Positions 8,062 to 14,277 of a stretch of DNA of 19,050 nt are shown one piece after another. The position numbers were made by a program, and so were the translations under genes. Positions within the stretch are counted from its first letter, which is position 1. Each line of letters starts with the position of its first letter. The notes beneath the pieces were generated by a model. The model was not told where the DNA came from and made no database searches. It saw only the letters and a program-made list of their open reading frames with translations. Source of the DNA: UMGS902 sp045538895 (GTDB taxonomy: Bacteria > Bacillota > Clostridia > Oscillospirales > CAG-272); contig JAZQEH010000100.1 of assembly GCA_045538895.1 (NCBI GenBank), positions 1-19,050 on the forward strand, in the 5' to 3' direction.

Positions 8062-8068
8062 TATGGCG

Positions 8069-8086
8069 AGTTAGCAGAGGCTAATT
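8069..8086. promoter_or_regulatory. Operator-like palindrome upstream of feoA (feo box 1)
   Basis: AGTTAGCAGAGGCTAATT is an imperfect palindrome (TTAGC-N4-GCTAA core). It covers the predicted transcription start, so a bound protein would block initiation. A near-identical palindrome precedes feoB. The TTAGnCTAA-like half-sites recall binding sites of DtxR/IdeR-type iron repressors; the regulator itself is not in the window, so its identity is inferred. Confidence 0.65.
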
Positions 8087-8118
8087 CGATTTTTCAGCAG
8101 ACATCAGGGAGATTTGCA

Positions 8119-8331
8119 ATGAACTTAATTACCGCAGAAGAAGGAAAAGAATATATTATTCAGCGGATTGAGACTGACGATGAGGAGCTTGATGCGTTTC
8201 TGTTTTCGCTCGGTTGCTACAGTGGTGAGCCTATTACGGTTGTTTCTCGCCGTAAGGGTACTATGGTAGTTTCCATCAAGGATGGCAGATACAGTATCGA
8301 CAATCAGCTTGCTGAAGCCATCATCGTTTAA
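8119..8331 (+). CDS. feoA: Ferrous iron transport protein FeoA
   Basis: A 70-residue cytosolic SH3-fold partner of the FeoB Fe2+ transporter. It shows the usual FeoA arrangement: a central region, LGCYSGEPITVVSRRKG, before a short beta strand MVVSIKDGRYSIDN and the terminal LAEAIIV. The start is ATG 8119, with AGGGAG 7 bases upstream. A longer frame using a TTG at 8011 would place the promoter and operator inside the coding region and is not credible. First gene of the operon feoA-feoB-Cys-rich protein, presumably repressed by iron through the palindrome at 8069-8086. Confidence 0.93.
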   Translation: MNLITAEEGKEYIIQRIETDDEELDAFLFSLGCYSGEPITVVSRRKGTMVVSIKDGRYSIDNQLAEAIIV

Positions 8332-8336
8332 AAAAC

Positions 8337-8362
8337 AAAGCTAATCTGCTGATTAGTTTTTT
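8337..8362 (+). terminator. Weak terminator or attenuator hairpin between feoA and feoB
   Basis: AAAGCTAATC (8337-8346), loop TGCT, GATTAG (8351-8356) followed by six T (8357-8362). The stem has only about 6 strong pairs plus A-T extension, so partial read-through to feoB is likely. The arms are the same GCTAAT/ATTAG half-site words as the nearby operators, in the opposite order. Confidence 0.5.
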
Positions 8363-8369
8363 ACCCCGA

Positions 8370-8387
8370 AGTTAGCGAGGGCTAACT
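8370..8387. promoter_or_regulatory. Operator-like palindrome upstream of feoB (feo box 2)
   Basis: AGTTAGCGAGGGCTAACT has perfect 7-base arms (AGTTAGC/GCTAACT) around GAGG, and 14 of its 18 bases match the box before feoA. No convincing promoter lies immediately upstream, so it may mark an internal regulated promoter that I cannot define, or a roadblock site. Confidence 0.6.
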
Positions 8388-8436
8388 GATTAAAACCGAC
8401 AAGAATTTTTTGATATATCATCAAGGAGGAATCCCA

Positions 8437-10434
8437 ATGAGAATTGCTTTGGCAGGCAATCCTAACAGCGGTAAAACCACAATGTACAATGCCTTGACCG
8501 GCCGTAATGAAAAGGTAGGCAACTGGGCAGGCGTTACCGTTGAGGCAAAGACCGCACCCATTAAGAAGAGTTATTGCAACTACACAACAGACGTAATTGC
8601 GGTTGACCTCCCCGGTGCATATTCTATGTCACCGTTTACCTCGGAGGAGAGCATTACAAGTGCCTATATTCAGAACGAGCATCCCGATGCTATTATCAAT
8701 ATCGTTGATGCTACCAATTTAAGCCGTAGCCTCTTTTTCACCACACAGCTTTTAGAGCTTGGTATTCCCGTTGTAGTAGCCTTGAACAAAGCTGATGTCA
8801 ACGAGAAAAAGGAAACAAAGATTGATGAGCAGGCACTTTCCGAAAAACTCGGTTGCCCTGTTATTGACACGGTTTCTCTTTCGGGCGAGGGGCTTGACAA
8901 GGTTGTTGCTGCCGCAATAGAGCTTGTCGGCAGCGGACAGAAAGCACCTTACGTTCAGGGTGACATCGACCTCACTGATAAAAAGGCGGTAGAGGCAGAG
9001 GACAGAAAGCGTTTTGCATTTGTAAACAGAATTGTAAAGGCGGTTGAAACCCGTAAGGTTCTCACTAAAGACAAGAACATCGGCGACAAGATTGACGAGG
9101 TCATCACTAACAAGTGGGTAGGTATTCCGCTTTTCGCACTTGTAATGTACGGCGTATTCTGGGTATCGCAGGCAGGCCCTGCGGTATGGCTTGCAGACTG
9201 GCTGGTAGGCTTGCTTGAGGGCTTCCAAGGCTATATTGGTGAGCTTTTCAGCGACGCAAATCCGCTTCTTTACGCACTTCTCATTGACGGTGTTATCGGC
9301 GGTGCTATTGCCGTTATCGGCTTCTTGCCGCTTGTTATGGTAATGTACTTCCTTATCGCACTCCTTGAGGACTGCGGCTACATGGCACGTGCATCCGTAG
9401 TGCTTGACCCCATTTTCAAAAAGGTCGGCCTTTCGGGTAAGAGCGTAATCCCCTTTGTAATCACCACAGGCTGTGCGGTTCCCGGTGTAATGGCTTCACG
9501 TACAATCAGAAACGAGCGTGAACGCAGAGCAACCGCAATGCTTGCACCCTTTATGCCCTGCGGTGCAAAGCTTCCCGTAATCGCACTTTTTGCAGGTGCA
9601 TTCTTTGACGATGCTTCTTGGGTAGGCCCCACAATGTACCTTGCAGGTATCGTTCTCATCTTCCTTTGTGCACTTCTTGTTAATAAGGTTACCGCATACA
9701 AGGCAAGAAAGTCTTATTTCATCATCGAGCTTCCCGAGTACAAGGTACCGTCACTCTGGGGTGCATTCAAGTCAATGTGCCAGCGCGGCTGGTCGTACAT
9801 AGTAAAGGCGGCTACCATTATACTTCTCTGCAACACTGCAGTACAGATTATGCAGTCCTTCACCTGGTCATTTACAGCAGTTGAAGAGGGTGCCGCACAC
9901 ACATCAATCCTTGCATCCATCGCAGGTCCCTTTGCATACGTGCTTGTACCCGTTGTAGGTATTGTTTCATGGCAGCTTGCGGCGGCAGCGGTTACCGGCT
10001 TTATCGCAAAGGAAAACGTTGTAGGTACTCTCGCAGTTTGCTTCGGTATTTCCAACTTCTTTAACCTTGACGAGCTTGAAATGCTTGAGGGTGCAGGTGC
10101 AGACGTTCAGGCGGTAATGGGTATTACAAGCGTTGCGGCACTCGCATATCTTATGTTCAACCTCTTTTCTCCTCCTTGCTTTGCGGCAATCGGTGCAATG
10201 AATGCAGAGATGAAGAGTGCAAAGTGGCTTTTTGCAGGTATCGGCTTGCAGCTTGCAGTGGGCTTTACCGTAGGCTTCGCTGTATATCAGATCGGTACAC
10301 TTATCACCACAGGCGCACTCGGTGCAGGTTTTGTGGGAGGTCTTATTGCAGTAATTGCTATGGCAGTGATTATAGCGGCTATTTCGGTACATTCGCAGAA
10401 TAAGCTTAAGGCTGAATACGCACTTAAAAAATAA
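8437..10434 (+). CDS. feoB: Ferrous iron transport protein B (FeoB)
   Basis: Fe2+ permease with a cytosolic GTPase domain; 665 residues, normal length. G motifs: GNPNSGKTT (7-15, P-loop), GVTVE (32-36), DLPG (57-60), NKAD (117-120). A helical linker follows to about residue 215, then the membrane region with two Gate domains: CGYMARASVVLDP, then TTGCAVPGVMASRT and MPCGAKLPV, and near the C-terminus SPPCFAAIGAMNAEM. These include the conserved cysteines proposed to line the iron path. AAGGAGGA lies 6 bases before ATG 8437; the upstream TTG at 8410 has no ribosome site. It sits between feoA and a small Cys-rich membrane gene, the usual clostridial arrangement. Confidence 0.97.
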   Translation: MRIALAGNPNSGKTTMYNALTGRNEKVGNWAGVTVEAKTAPIKKSYCNYTTDVIAVDLPGAYSMSPFTSEESITSAYIQNEHPDAIINIVDATNLSRSLFFTTQLLELGIPVVVALNKADVNEKKETKIDEQALSEKLGCPVIDTVSLSGEGLDKVVAAAIELVGSGQKAPYVQGDIDLTDKKAVEAEDRKRFAFVNRIVKAVETRKVLTKDKNIGDKIDEVITNKWVGIPLFALVMYGVFWVSQAGPAVWLADWLVGLLEGFQGYIGELFSDANPLLYALLIDGVIGGAIAVIGFLPLVMVMYFLIALLEDCGYMARASVVLDPIFKKVGLSGKSVIPFVITTGCAVPGVMASRTIRNERERRATAMLAPFMPCGAKLPVIALFAGAFFDDASWVGPTMYLAGIVLIFLCALLVNKVTAYKARKSYFIIELPEYKVPSLWGAFKSMCQRGWSYIVKAATIILLCNTAVQIMQSFTWSFTAVEEGAAHTSILASIAGPFAYVLVPVVGIVSWQLAAAAVTGFIAKENVVGTLAVCFGISNFFNLDELEMLEGAGADVQAVMGITSVAALAYLMFNLFSPPCFAAIGAMNAEMKSAKWLFAGIGLQLAVGFTVGFAVYQIGTLITTGALGAGFVGGLIAVIAMAVIIAAISVHSQNKLKAEYALKK

Positions 10435-10457
10435 AAGAATTTACGGAGGTGCTTCAT

Positions 10458-10616
10458 ATGTTTGAGAATATTATAATTATAGCGGTTCTGGTACTTATTG
10501 TTGCACTTGCCGGCGGCTACGTCTACAAGGCTAAAAAAAGCGGCAAGAAATGCATAGGTTGTCCCGACTGCTCTTCATGTTCTTCTTGCTCATCCTGTAG
10601 TTGTAATAAAAAATGA
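10458..10616 (+). CDS. FeoB-associated Cys-rich membrane protein
   Basis: 52 residues: one N-terminal membrane helix (about 4-23, IIIIAVLVLIVALAGG), a basic stretch YKAKKSGKK, then CIGCPDCSSCSSCSSCSC. The cysteines fall at residues 32, 35, 38, 41, 44, 47 and 49. This matches small proteins encoded after feoB in many Clostridia (the FeoB-associated Cys-rich membrane protein family), thought to help FeoB, perhaps by metal binding; the mechanism is not established. GGAGGT stands 7 bases before the ATG, and the gene begins 23 bases after the feoB stop, so it is the third gene of the operon. The stop is followed directly by a terminator. Confidence 0.9.
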   Translation: MFENIIIIAVLVLIVALAGGYVYKAKKSGKKCIGCPDCSSCSSCSSCSCNKK

Positions 10617-10619
10617 ATA

Positions 10620-10652
10620 AAGGCTTGCCGAAAGGCAAGCCTTATGTTTTTA
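10620..10652. terminator. Bidirectional terminator closing the feo operon
   Basis: AAGGCTTGCC (10620-10629), GAAA loop, GGCAAGCCTT (10634-10643), then ATGTTTTTAT. On the other strand an A-rich run in the end of the small Cys-rich gene supplies the T-tract, so it can also stop the convergent 47-residue gene. Confidence 0.88.
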
Positions 10653-10653
10653 T

Positions 10654-10797
10654 TTAGCAGCCGCAGCCGTTGTTGTAGCCGCCGTAGTTTGTGCCGCAGC
10701 CGTTGCCGTTACCGCAGCAGAAGAGGATAATGAGCGCAAGGATGATGATCCATGTGCAGTTGTTATCAAAAAGACCGCAAAGGCAGTTGTTATTCAT
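10654..10797 (-). CDS. Small Cys/Gly-rich single-helix membrane protein
   Basis: 47 residues: a short N-terminus with MNNNCLCGLFDNNC, one hydrophobic helix (about 15-26, TWIIILALIILF), a CC pair at its end, then a Gly/Asn/Cys tail, GNGNGCGTNYGGYNNGCGC. Eight cysteines fall at 5, 7, 14, 27, 28, 34, 45 and 47. AAGGAG stands 6 bases before the ATG, which makes translation credible. It resembles high-cysteine small proteins of unknown role annotated in clostridial genomes, and loosely YjcZ-like sporulation proteins, but I cannot assign a function. It faces the Cys-rich feo gene tail to tail, with 37 bases between the stops. Confidence 0.78.
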   Translation of the reverse strand: MNNNCLCGLFDNNCTWIIILALIILFCCGNGNGCGTNYGGYNNGCGC

Positions 10798-10850
10798 AGG
10801 TTTCTCCTTTCGGGGTGGCTTTCAAGCCCCCTCGATAGCAGAATATGTTT

Positions 10851-10878
10851 TTGATTCAGAAGTGTTACTGCATAATTC
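10851..10878 (+). promoter_or_regulatory. Possible promoter of the Amidase_6-type gene
   Basis: TTGATT (10851-10856), 16-base spacer, TAATTC (10873-10878). The match is weak and the -10 box overlaps the first copy of a direct repeat. Confidence 0.3.
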
Positions 10879-10905
10879 GTTTTAAAACGGCATAAATTGT
10901 TTTAA
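10870..10905 (+). repeat. 16-base direct repeat upstream of the amidase-type gene
   Basis: GCATAATTCGTTTTAA (10870-10885) and GCATAAATTGTTTTAA (10890-10905) are identical at 14 of 16 positions with a 20-base period, two helical turns. The second copy runs into the ribosome site AAGGAAGGTGAG. This could be a tandem operator; nothing in the window shows the regulator. Confidence 0.5.
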
Positions 10906-10918
10906 GGAAGGTGAGTTT

Positions 10919-11470
10919 ATGCTTGTTGAAAGACGCTATAACAGAGAGAATGCACTTGAATATGCACGCAGGTGGGCTTTTGAACGCAATCCGCTCTTCT
11001 ATAATTATACGGGGCAGGGCGGAGATTGTACAAACTTTGTTTCGCAATGCCTGCTTGCAGGGAGCTGCCAGATGAATTTTACACCGGTTTTCGGGTGGTT
11101 TTATCTCGACTCGGAAACACGTACCGCATCATGGACGGGAGTGGAGTTTTTTTATAATTTTATCACGGGCAACAGCGGAGTAGGGCCATACGGTGAGGAG
11201 GTCACCGACAGAGAAATTGAGGTTGGTGACGTAGTGCAGCTCGCCAATGAGAGCGGCGACTATTATCATACGCTTTTTGTGAGCGGCTTCGGTGAGGATG
11301 GCGGTATTCTGGTTGCCGCACATTCCGACGATGCTCTCGACCGCCCGCTTTCGAGCTATAATTATGCCACGGCACGGTTTATACATATCGTAGGCGTGAG
11401 GTTTGAAATTGAGTTCACCTCAAATGCATGCTTTGAAGCATTGATTTCGGGAGAACGGATAGTGACGTAG
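10919..11470 (+). CDS. Amidase_6 domain protein (putative amidase/peptidase)
   Basis: 183 residues covering a papain-like putative amidase fold. The N-terminal hallmark YNRENALEYARRWAFERNP and the motif GGDCTNFVSQC place the likely catalytic Cys at 37. His117 in GDYYHTLFVSG is the probable partner, and His135 follows in AAHSDDA. Proteins of this family often carry an export signal and extra wall domains; this one has neither, so it would act in the cytosol, or in the forespore or mother cell if it serves sporulation. Substrate unknown. AAGGAAGGTGAG precedes the ATG. The gene stands alone between the small Cys-rich gene (divergent) and the third intergenic repeat, which starts at its TAG stop. 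Confidence 0.85.
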   Translation: MLVERRYNRENALEYARRWAFERNPLFYNYTGQGGDCTNFVSQCLLAGSCQMNFTPVFGWFYLDSETRTASWTGVEFFYNFITGNSGVGPYGEEVTDREIEVGDVVQLANESGDYYHTLFVSGFGEDGGILVAAHSDDALDRPLSSYNYATARFIHIVGVRFEIEFTSNACFEALISGERIVT

Positions 11471-11650
11471 ATTAAAGTTTAGGGTAACGACGTCAGAACC
11501 TTTTAAGGAAAGGTTCCGACACCTCCAAACCTTTTTGTAAAAAAATATTGTCTGTAGCCACGGCTACTTATTAAATATTTTACAGTTTTTCTTTGGTTCT
11601 TTCTTCTTAAGAAAGAACTCCTTCGTTACTCCCATAAACATTAATTTACC
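11468..11650. repeat. Intergenic element with inverted ends (copy 3)
   Basis: The left end TAGATTAAAGTTTAGGGTAA (11468-11487), then CGACG, matches the reverse complement of the right end, CGTTACTCCCATAAACATTA (11624-11643), then ATTTACC. The interior is unrelated to copies 1 and 2. It has an AACCTTTT/AAAGGTT stem near 11500, GTAGCC/GGCTAC around 11555-11570 inside GTAAAAAAATATT/AATATTTTAC, and a TTCTTTC/GAAAGAA hairpin near 11600-11617. I see no gene in this stretch. Confidence 0.65.
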
Positions 11651-11651
11651 A

Positions 11652-11687
11652 AAAAGAGCATGCAAATTTTCATTTGCATGCTCTTTT
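11652..11687 (-). terminator. Terminator of the yqeG-like/TIM-barrel/M24 peptidase operon
   Basis: A perfect 16-base stem, AAAAGAGCATGCAAAT with ATTTGCATGCTCTTTT, and a 4-base loop, immediately after the minus-strand stop codon. It has the same GCATGCAAA core as the terminator at 7944-7977. Confidence 0.92.
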
Positions 11688-11690
11688 ATC

Positions 11691-12749
11691 TTAAAACAGT
11701 TCAATCAAATCTTTTCTTGCGCCGGTGAGGTTAACTACGTTTTCGCCGTCGGCATAAATCATATCCTCGATACGGCAACCGTATTTACCTGCAATGTAGA
11801 TACCCGGCTCAACGGTAATGATATGTCCCGACTTGAAGAAGTCACAGGATTTCGGTGAGAATCTCGGCTCCTCGTGTATTTCAAGACCGACACCGTGTCC
11901 AAGACCGTGACCGAAGCATCCGTGATATCCTGCATCCTCGATGATATCACGTGCGATTTTGTCAACTGCCGCACACTTCATGCCAACCTTTGCACCCTCG
12001 ATAGCCTTTGTCTGTGCAGTGAGAACCGTGTTGTAGAGTTTTTTCATATCATCGTCAGCCTTACCGAGCACAACGGTTCTTGTCATGTCGGAGTGATAGC
12101 CGTCAACAACACAGCCGTAGTCCATGGTGAAAAAGCCTTTTTCGAGCTTCACGTTTCTCGGCACACCGTGAGGGAGCGAGGAGGCACTGCCCGAAACTGC
12201 GATGGTGTCAAAGCTCTTTTCCTCGGCACCGTTTTTACGCATAAAGAATTCAAGCTCAACCGCAACGTCAAGCTCTGTCATTTCGGGAGTCATAACCTTT
12301 AAAATATGCTCAAATGCGGCATCGGTAATCTTTTGTGCCGCAAGAATTTTTTCAACTTCGCCTTTGTCCTTATAGCGGCGCATTTCTTCAATAATTCCAC
12401 GTGAGGTCACAAACTCTGCCGCAATGTCTTTCTTGAGTGCTTCAAGTGCACAATAAGTAACTCTGTCCTCCTCAAAGGCGACGGTTTTAACGTTTTCTTT
12501 TTTGAAAAGGTCGGCAATGTATTCACGCATACTCTTGGGTGCAACAACCGTAAAGCCCTCGGGCGAGAGAGTCTCTGCCGCTTCGATATAGCGGAAGTCG
12601 GTAACGATGTGCGCAGACTGCTTTGTAACTACAACGTAGCCGTCGGTATAGCGAAAGCCGCCGATATAGTACTGGTTAAGCTCGTCTGTCAGGATTATGG
12701 CATCTGCAAATGCCGAGATTTTTTCTCTTAAGGTTTCTGCTCTTGTCAT
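11691..12749 (-). CDS. M24 family metallopeptidase (Xaa-Pro aminopeptidase/dipeptidase type)
   Basis: 352 residues: an N-terminal creatinase-like domain (about 1-130) and a C-terminal pita-bread catalytic domain. Metal ligands of the M24 family are all visible: D210 (FTMDYG), D221 (HSDMTRT), H281 (GHGLGHG), E314 (VEPGIY) and E328 (RIEDM); H292 in IHEEP is the usual second-shell His. It probably removes N-terminal residues next to proline, or cleaves Xaa-Pro dipeptides, in the cytosol; aminopeptidase P versus prolidase cannot be settled from sequence alone. CGGAG precedes the ATG. It is the last of three closely packed genes, 13 bases after the TIM-barrel gene. Confidence 0.92.
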   Translation of the reverse strand: MTRAETLREKISAFADAIILTDELNQYYIGGFRYTDGYVVVTKQSAHIVTDFRYIEAAETLSPEGFTVVAPKSMREYIADLFKKENVKTVAFEEDRVTYCALEALKKDIAAEFVTSRGIIEEMRRYKDKGEVEKILAAQKITDAAFEHILKVMTPEMTELDVAVELEFFMRKNGAEEKSFDTIAVSGSASSLPHGVPRNVKLEKGFFTMDYGCVVDGYHSDMTRTVVLGKADDDMKKLYNTVLTAQTKAIEGAKVGMKCAAVDKIARDIIEDAGYHGCFGHGLGHGVGLEIHEEPRFSPKSCDFFKSGHIITVEPGIYIAGKYGCRIEDMIYADGENVVNLTGARKDLIELF

Positions 12750-12762
12750 GTTATTTCTCCGT

Positions 12763-13620
12763 TTATATTAATTTTTTATAATAGTTTTTCATTGCCAGTG
12801 CATCCTCACTCTGGGTGCCTGCCGATTCGCATATTATGCGTGGGCAGAGTCTTTCATGTGCGATTGCTTCCATAAGCGGCTCAAAGCATGGGCCGTATGC
12901 GGTGTCGGCAAAAGTGAGGTGACGCTTTTCGCCCTTGTCCGTCCACTCGATTTTGGAAAAATGGCAGTGCATGTATCTCGCTTTTTCATCACCGAGCGTT
13001 TCTGCCACACGGTCAAAAACTCTTCGGTAATCGTCGGCATTCGTAAATACGTTGCCGCAGTCACGTGCGTTCAGATGCCCGAAGTCAACAACGGGCGCAA
13101 GCCGTGAGTCCATTTTGCAAAGCTCGATTACCTCTTCAAGTGTGCCGAGCTGATTCTGCTTGCCCATGGTTTCGATGCCGAATGTAATGTCGGTGTCGCC
13201 AAGGCGGTCAAGCGTTTTGTAAAGAGTGTCGGCGGAGAGGTACATTGCCTCCTGCCTTGATATCTTTGCGGCAGAGCCGCAGTGGATAACTATTGTGTCG
13301 GCATCAAGCAGGTCAGCCGCCCATATGCTTTTTTCGATGTAATCAATGCTTTTTAAACGCTTTTCTTCATCTACGCCCGAAAGGGATATGAAGTAGGGTG
13401 CATGAAGCGACATTAAAATGCCATGCTCATGTGCGGCGGCACCGATTTCCATGAGAGCGGCGGCAGAGGCGGCAATGCCGTTGCCGGCTTCGTATTCGTA
13501 TGCGTCAAGTCCTGCGGATTTCAGCCATTTTGGAGCTTGCTTTGTGCTTTTATGCCCCAAGGCATAAAAGCTTTCACTGTTTCCGCCCGGACCAAAGGTT
13601 GCAAATTCAGTTTTTTTCAT
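12763..13620 (-). CDS. TIM-barrel protein of the endonuclease IV / sugar isomerase superfamily
   Basis: 285 residues with the metal-ligand pattern of AP endonuclease IV-like and xylose isomerase-like barrels: H73 (SLHAPY), H113 (VIHCG), E150 (FGIETMG), D179 and H182 (VVDFGHLNA), H218/H220 (MHCHFSKIE), H234 (GEKRH) and E265 (ICESAG). The segment HFSKIEWTDKGEKRHLTF followed by YGPCFEPL is typical of a clostridial Nfo-like subgroup. It may repair abasic sites or isomerise a sugar; classical Nfo signatures are only partly kept, so I leave the choice open. The ATG lies inside the end of the yqeG-like gene (14-base overlap) with only a weak AGAAAG upstream, so translation is probably coupled. Confidence 0.82.
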   Translation of the reverse strand: MKKTEFATFGPGGNSESFYALGHKSTKQAPKWLKSAGLDAYEYEAGNGIAASAAALMEIGAAAHEHGILMSLHAPYFISLSGVDEEKRLKSIDYIEKSIWAADLLDADTIVIHCGSAAKISRQEAMYLSADTLYKTLDRLGDTDITFGIETMGKQNQLGTLEEVIELCKMDSRLAPVVDFGHLNARDCGNVFTNADDYRRVFDRVAETLGDEKARYMHCHFSKIEWTDKGEKRHLTFADTAYGPCFEPLMEAIAHERLCPRIICESAGTQSEDALAMKNYYKKLI

Positions 13621-14116
13621 TGTGTTTCTTTCTGTATGCCCACATAAAAGGTTTTTCTACTGCACGCTTGAAGCGGTGGAACATATCACGCTTGTCGTTA
13701 ATCGGCGGCACGATAAAGCAGGGGATTTTCAGCCGTCTTGCCGACCAGCAGTCGGTGAGAAGCTGGTCGCCGAGTACCGCACAGTCGCTTATGTTGACTC
13801 CGAGGTCGCTTGCGGCTTTTATGTAGCACTTGCGTGACGGCTTGCCTGCATCGGCATATGCAACAAGCTTCATCTGTGCATTATATGTGTTGATTCGCTC
13901 GTAGTTGTTGTTGGATACAAGTGCGATTTTTATACCGCTGCTTTGTATTTTTTCAACCCATTCAAGCACCTTTTCACTTGGTGTTGCATGCTCATACGGG
14001 GAGAGGGTGTTGTCTACGTCGCAAAGCAGAGCCTTTATGTTTCTTTTTGTTAAAAACTCGACCGTGATATCGCTGAATGTGTCAAAAACATAGTCGGGTA
14101 CAATCGTTTTAGGCAT
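13607..14116 (-). CDS. YqeG family HAD IIIA-type phosphatase
   Basis: 169 residues. HAD motif I is DVDNTLSPY (D33 and D35, the nucleophile and acid/base), motif II SNN (68-70), motif III K92 in AGKPS, and motif IV GDQLLTD (D117, D122). The length and the start MPKTIVPDYVFD match YqeG of Firmicutes, a cytosolic phosphatase of uncertain substrate (mitochondrial PGP phosphatase relatives exist). A longer frame adds 13 codons, but CAGGAGT 5 bases before ATG 14116 decides the start. It is the first gene of a three-gene operon and overlaps the next gene by 14 bases. Confidence 0.92.
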   Translation of the reverse strand: MPKTIVPDYVFDTFSDITVEFLTKRNIKALLCDVDNTLSPYEHATPSEKVLEWVEKIQSSGIKIALVSNNNYERINTYNAQMKLVAYADAGKPSRKCYIKAASDLGVNISDCAVLGDQLLTDCWSARRLKIPCFIVPPINDKRDMFHRFKRAVEKPFMWAYRKKHNEKN

Positions 14117-14145
14117 GTTTACTCCTGAAATAATGATATAGGAAT

Positions 14146-14174
14146 AGTATAGCACAGTTTTTGAAAATCAACAA
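14146..14174 (-). promoter_or_regulatory. Promoter of the yqeG-like operon
   Basis: Minus strand: TTGTTG (14169-14174), 17-base spacer, TATACT (14146-14151). The -35 box lies within the first hairpin of the adjacent repeat. Confidence 0.65.
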
Positions 14175-14247
14175 GGTATATTGGTTGATTTCCGCCGCAG
14201 AATGTGGCGGAAATCCTCATTAATTCTTCATTCTTCATTATTCATTA
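14163..14247. repeat. Intergenic palindromic repeat with two hairpins
   Basis: The first stem is AATCAAC (14166-14172) with GTTGATT (14184-14190). An overlapping second stem is GATTTCCGCC (14187-14196) with GGCGGAAATC (14206-14215). A TTCATTCTTCATTATTCATT tract (14228-14247) follows. The shared GATT makes the two stems mutually exclusive in part. From memory, similar elements recur in gut Clostridia; I cannot confirm copy number here. Confidence 0.6.
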
Positions 14248-14273
14248 AAAAAGGAGGCTTTGCAGCCTCCTTT
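14245..14273 (-). terminator. Terminator of the etfB-etfA-dehydrogenase operon
   Basis: AAAGGAGGCT (14250-14259), loop TTGC, AGCCTCCTTT (14264-14273); on the minus strand it is followed by a run of T. It lies 5 bases beyond the dehydrogenase stop codon. Confidence 0.9.
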
Positions 14274-14277
14274 GATT

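Noticed and set aside
8011..8118. N-terminal extension of FeoA from a TTG at 8011 (106 residues)
   Set aside because: It would contain the promoter and the operator palindrome, has no ribosome site, and exceeds the family length; ATG 8119 has AGGGAG.
865..11650. CRISPR-like array from recurring palindromes
   Set aside because: The elements are dispersed between genes, not tandem with regular spacers, and no cas genes are present.
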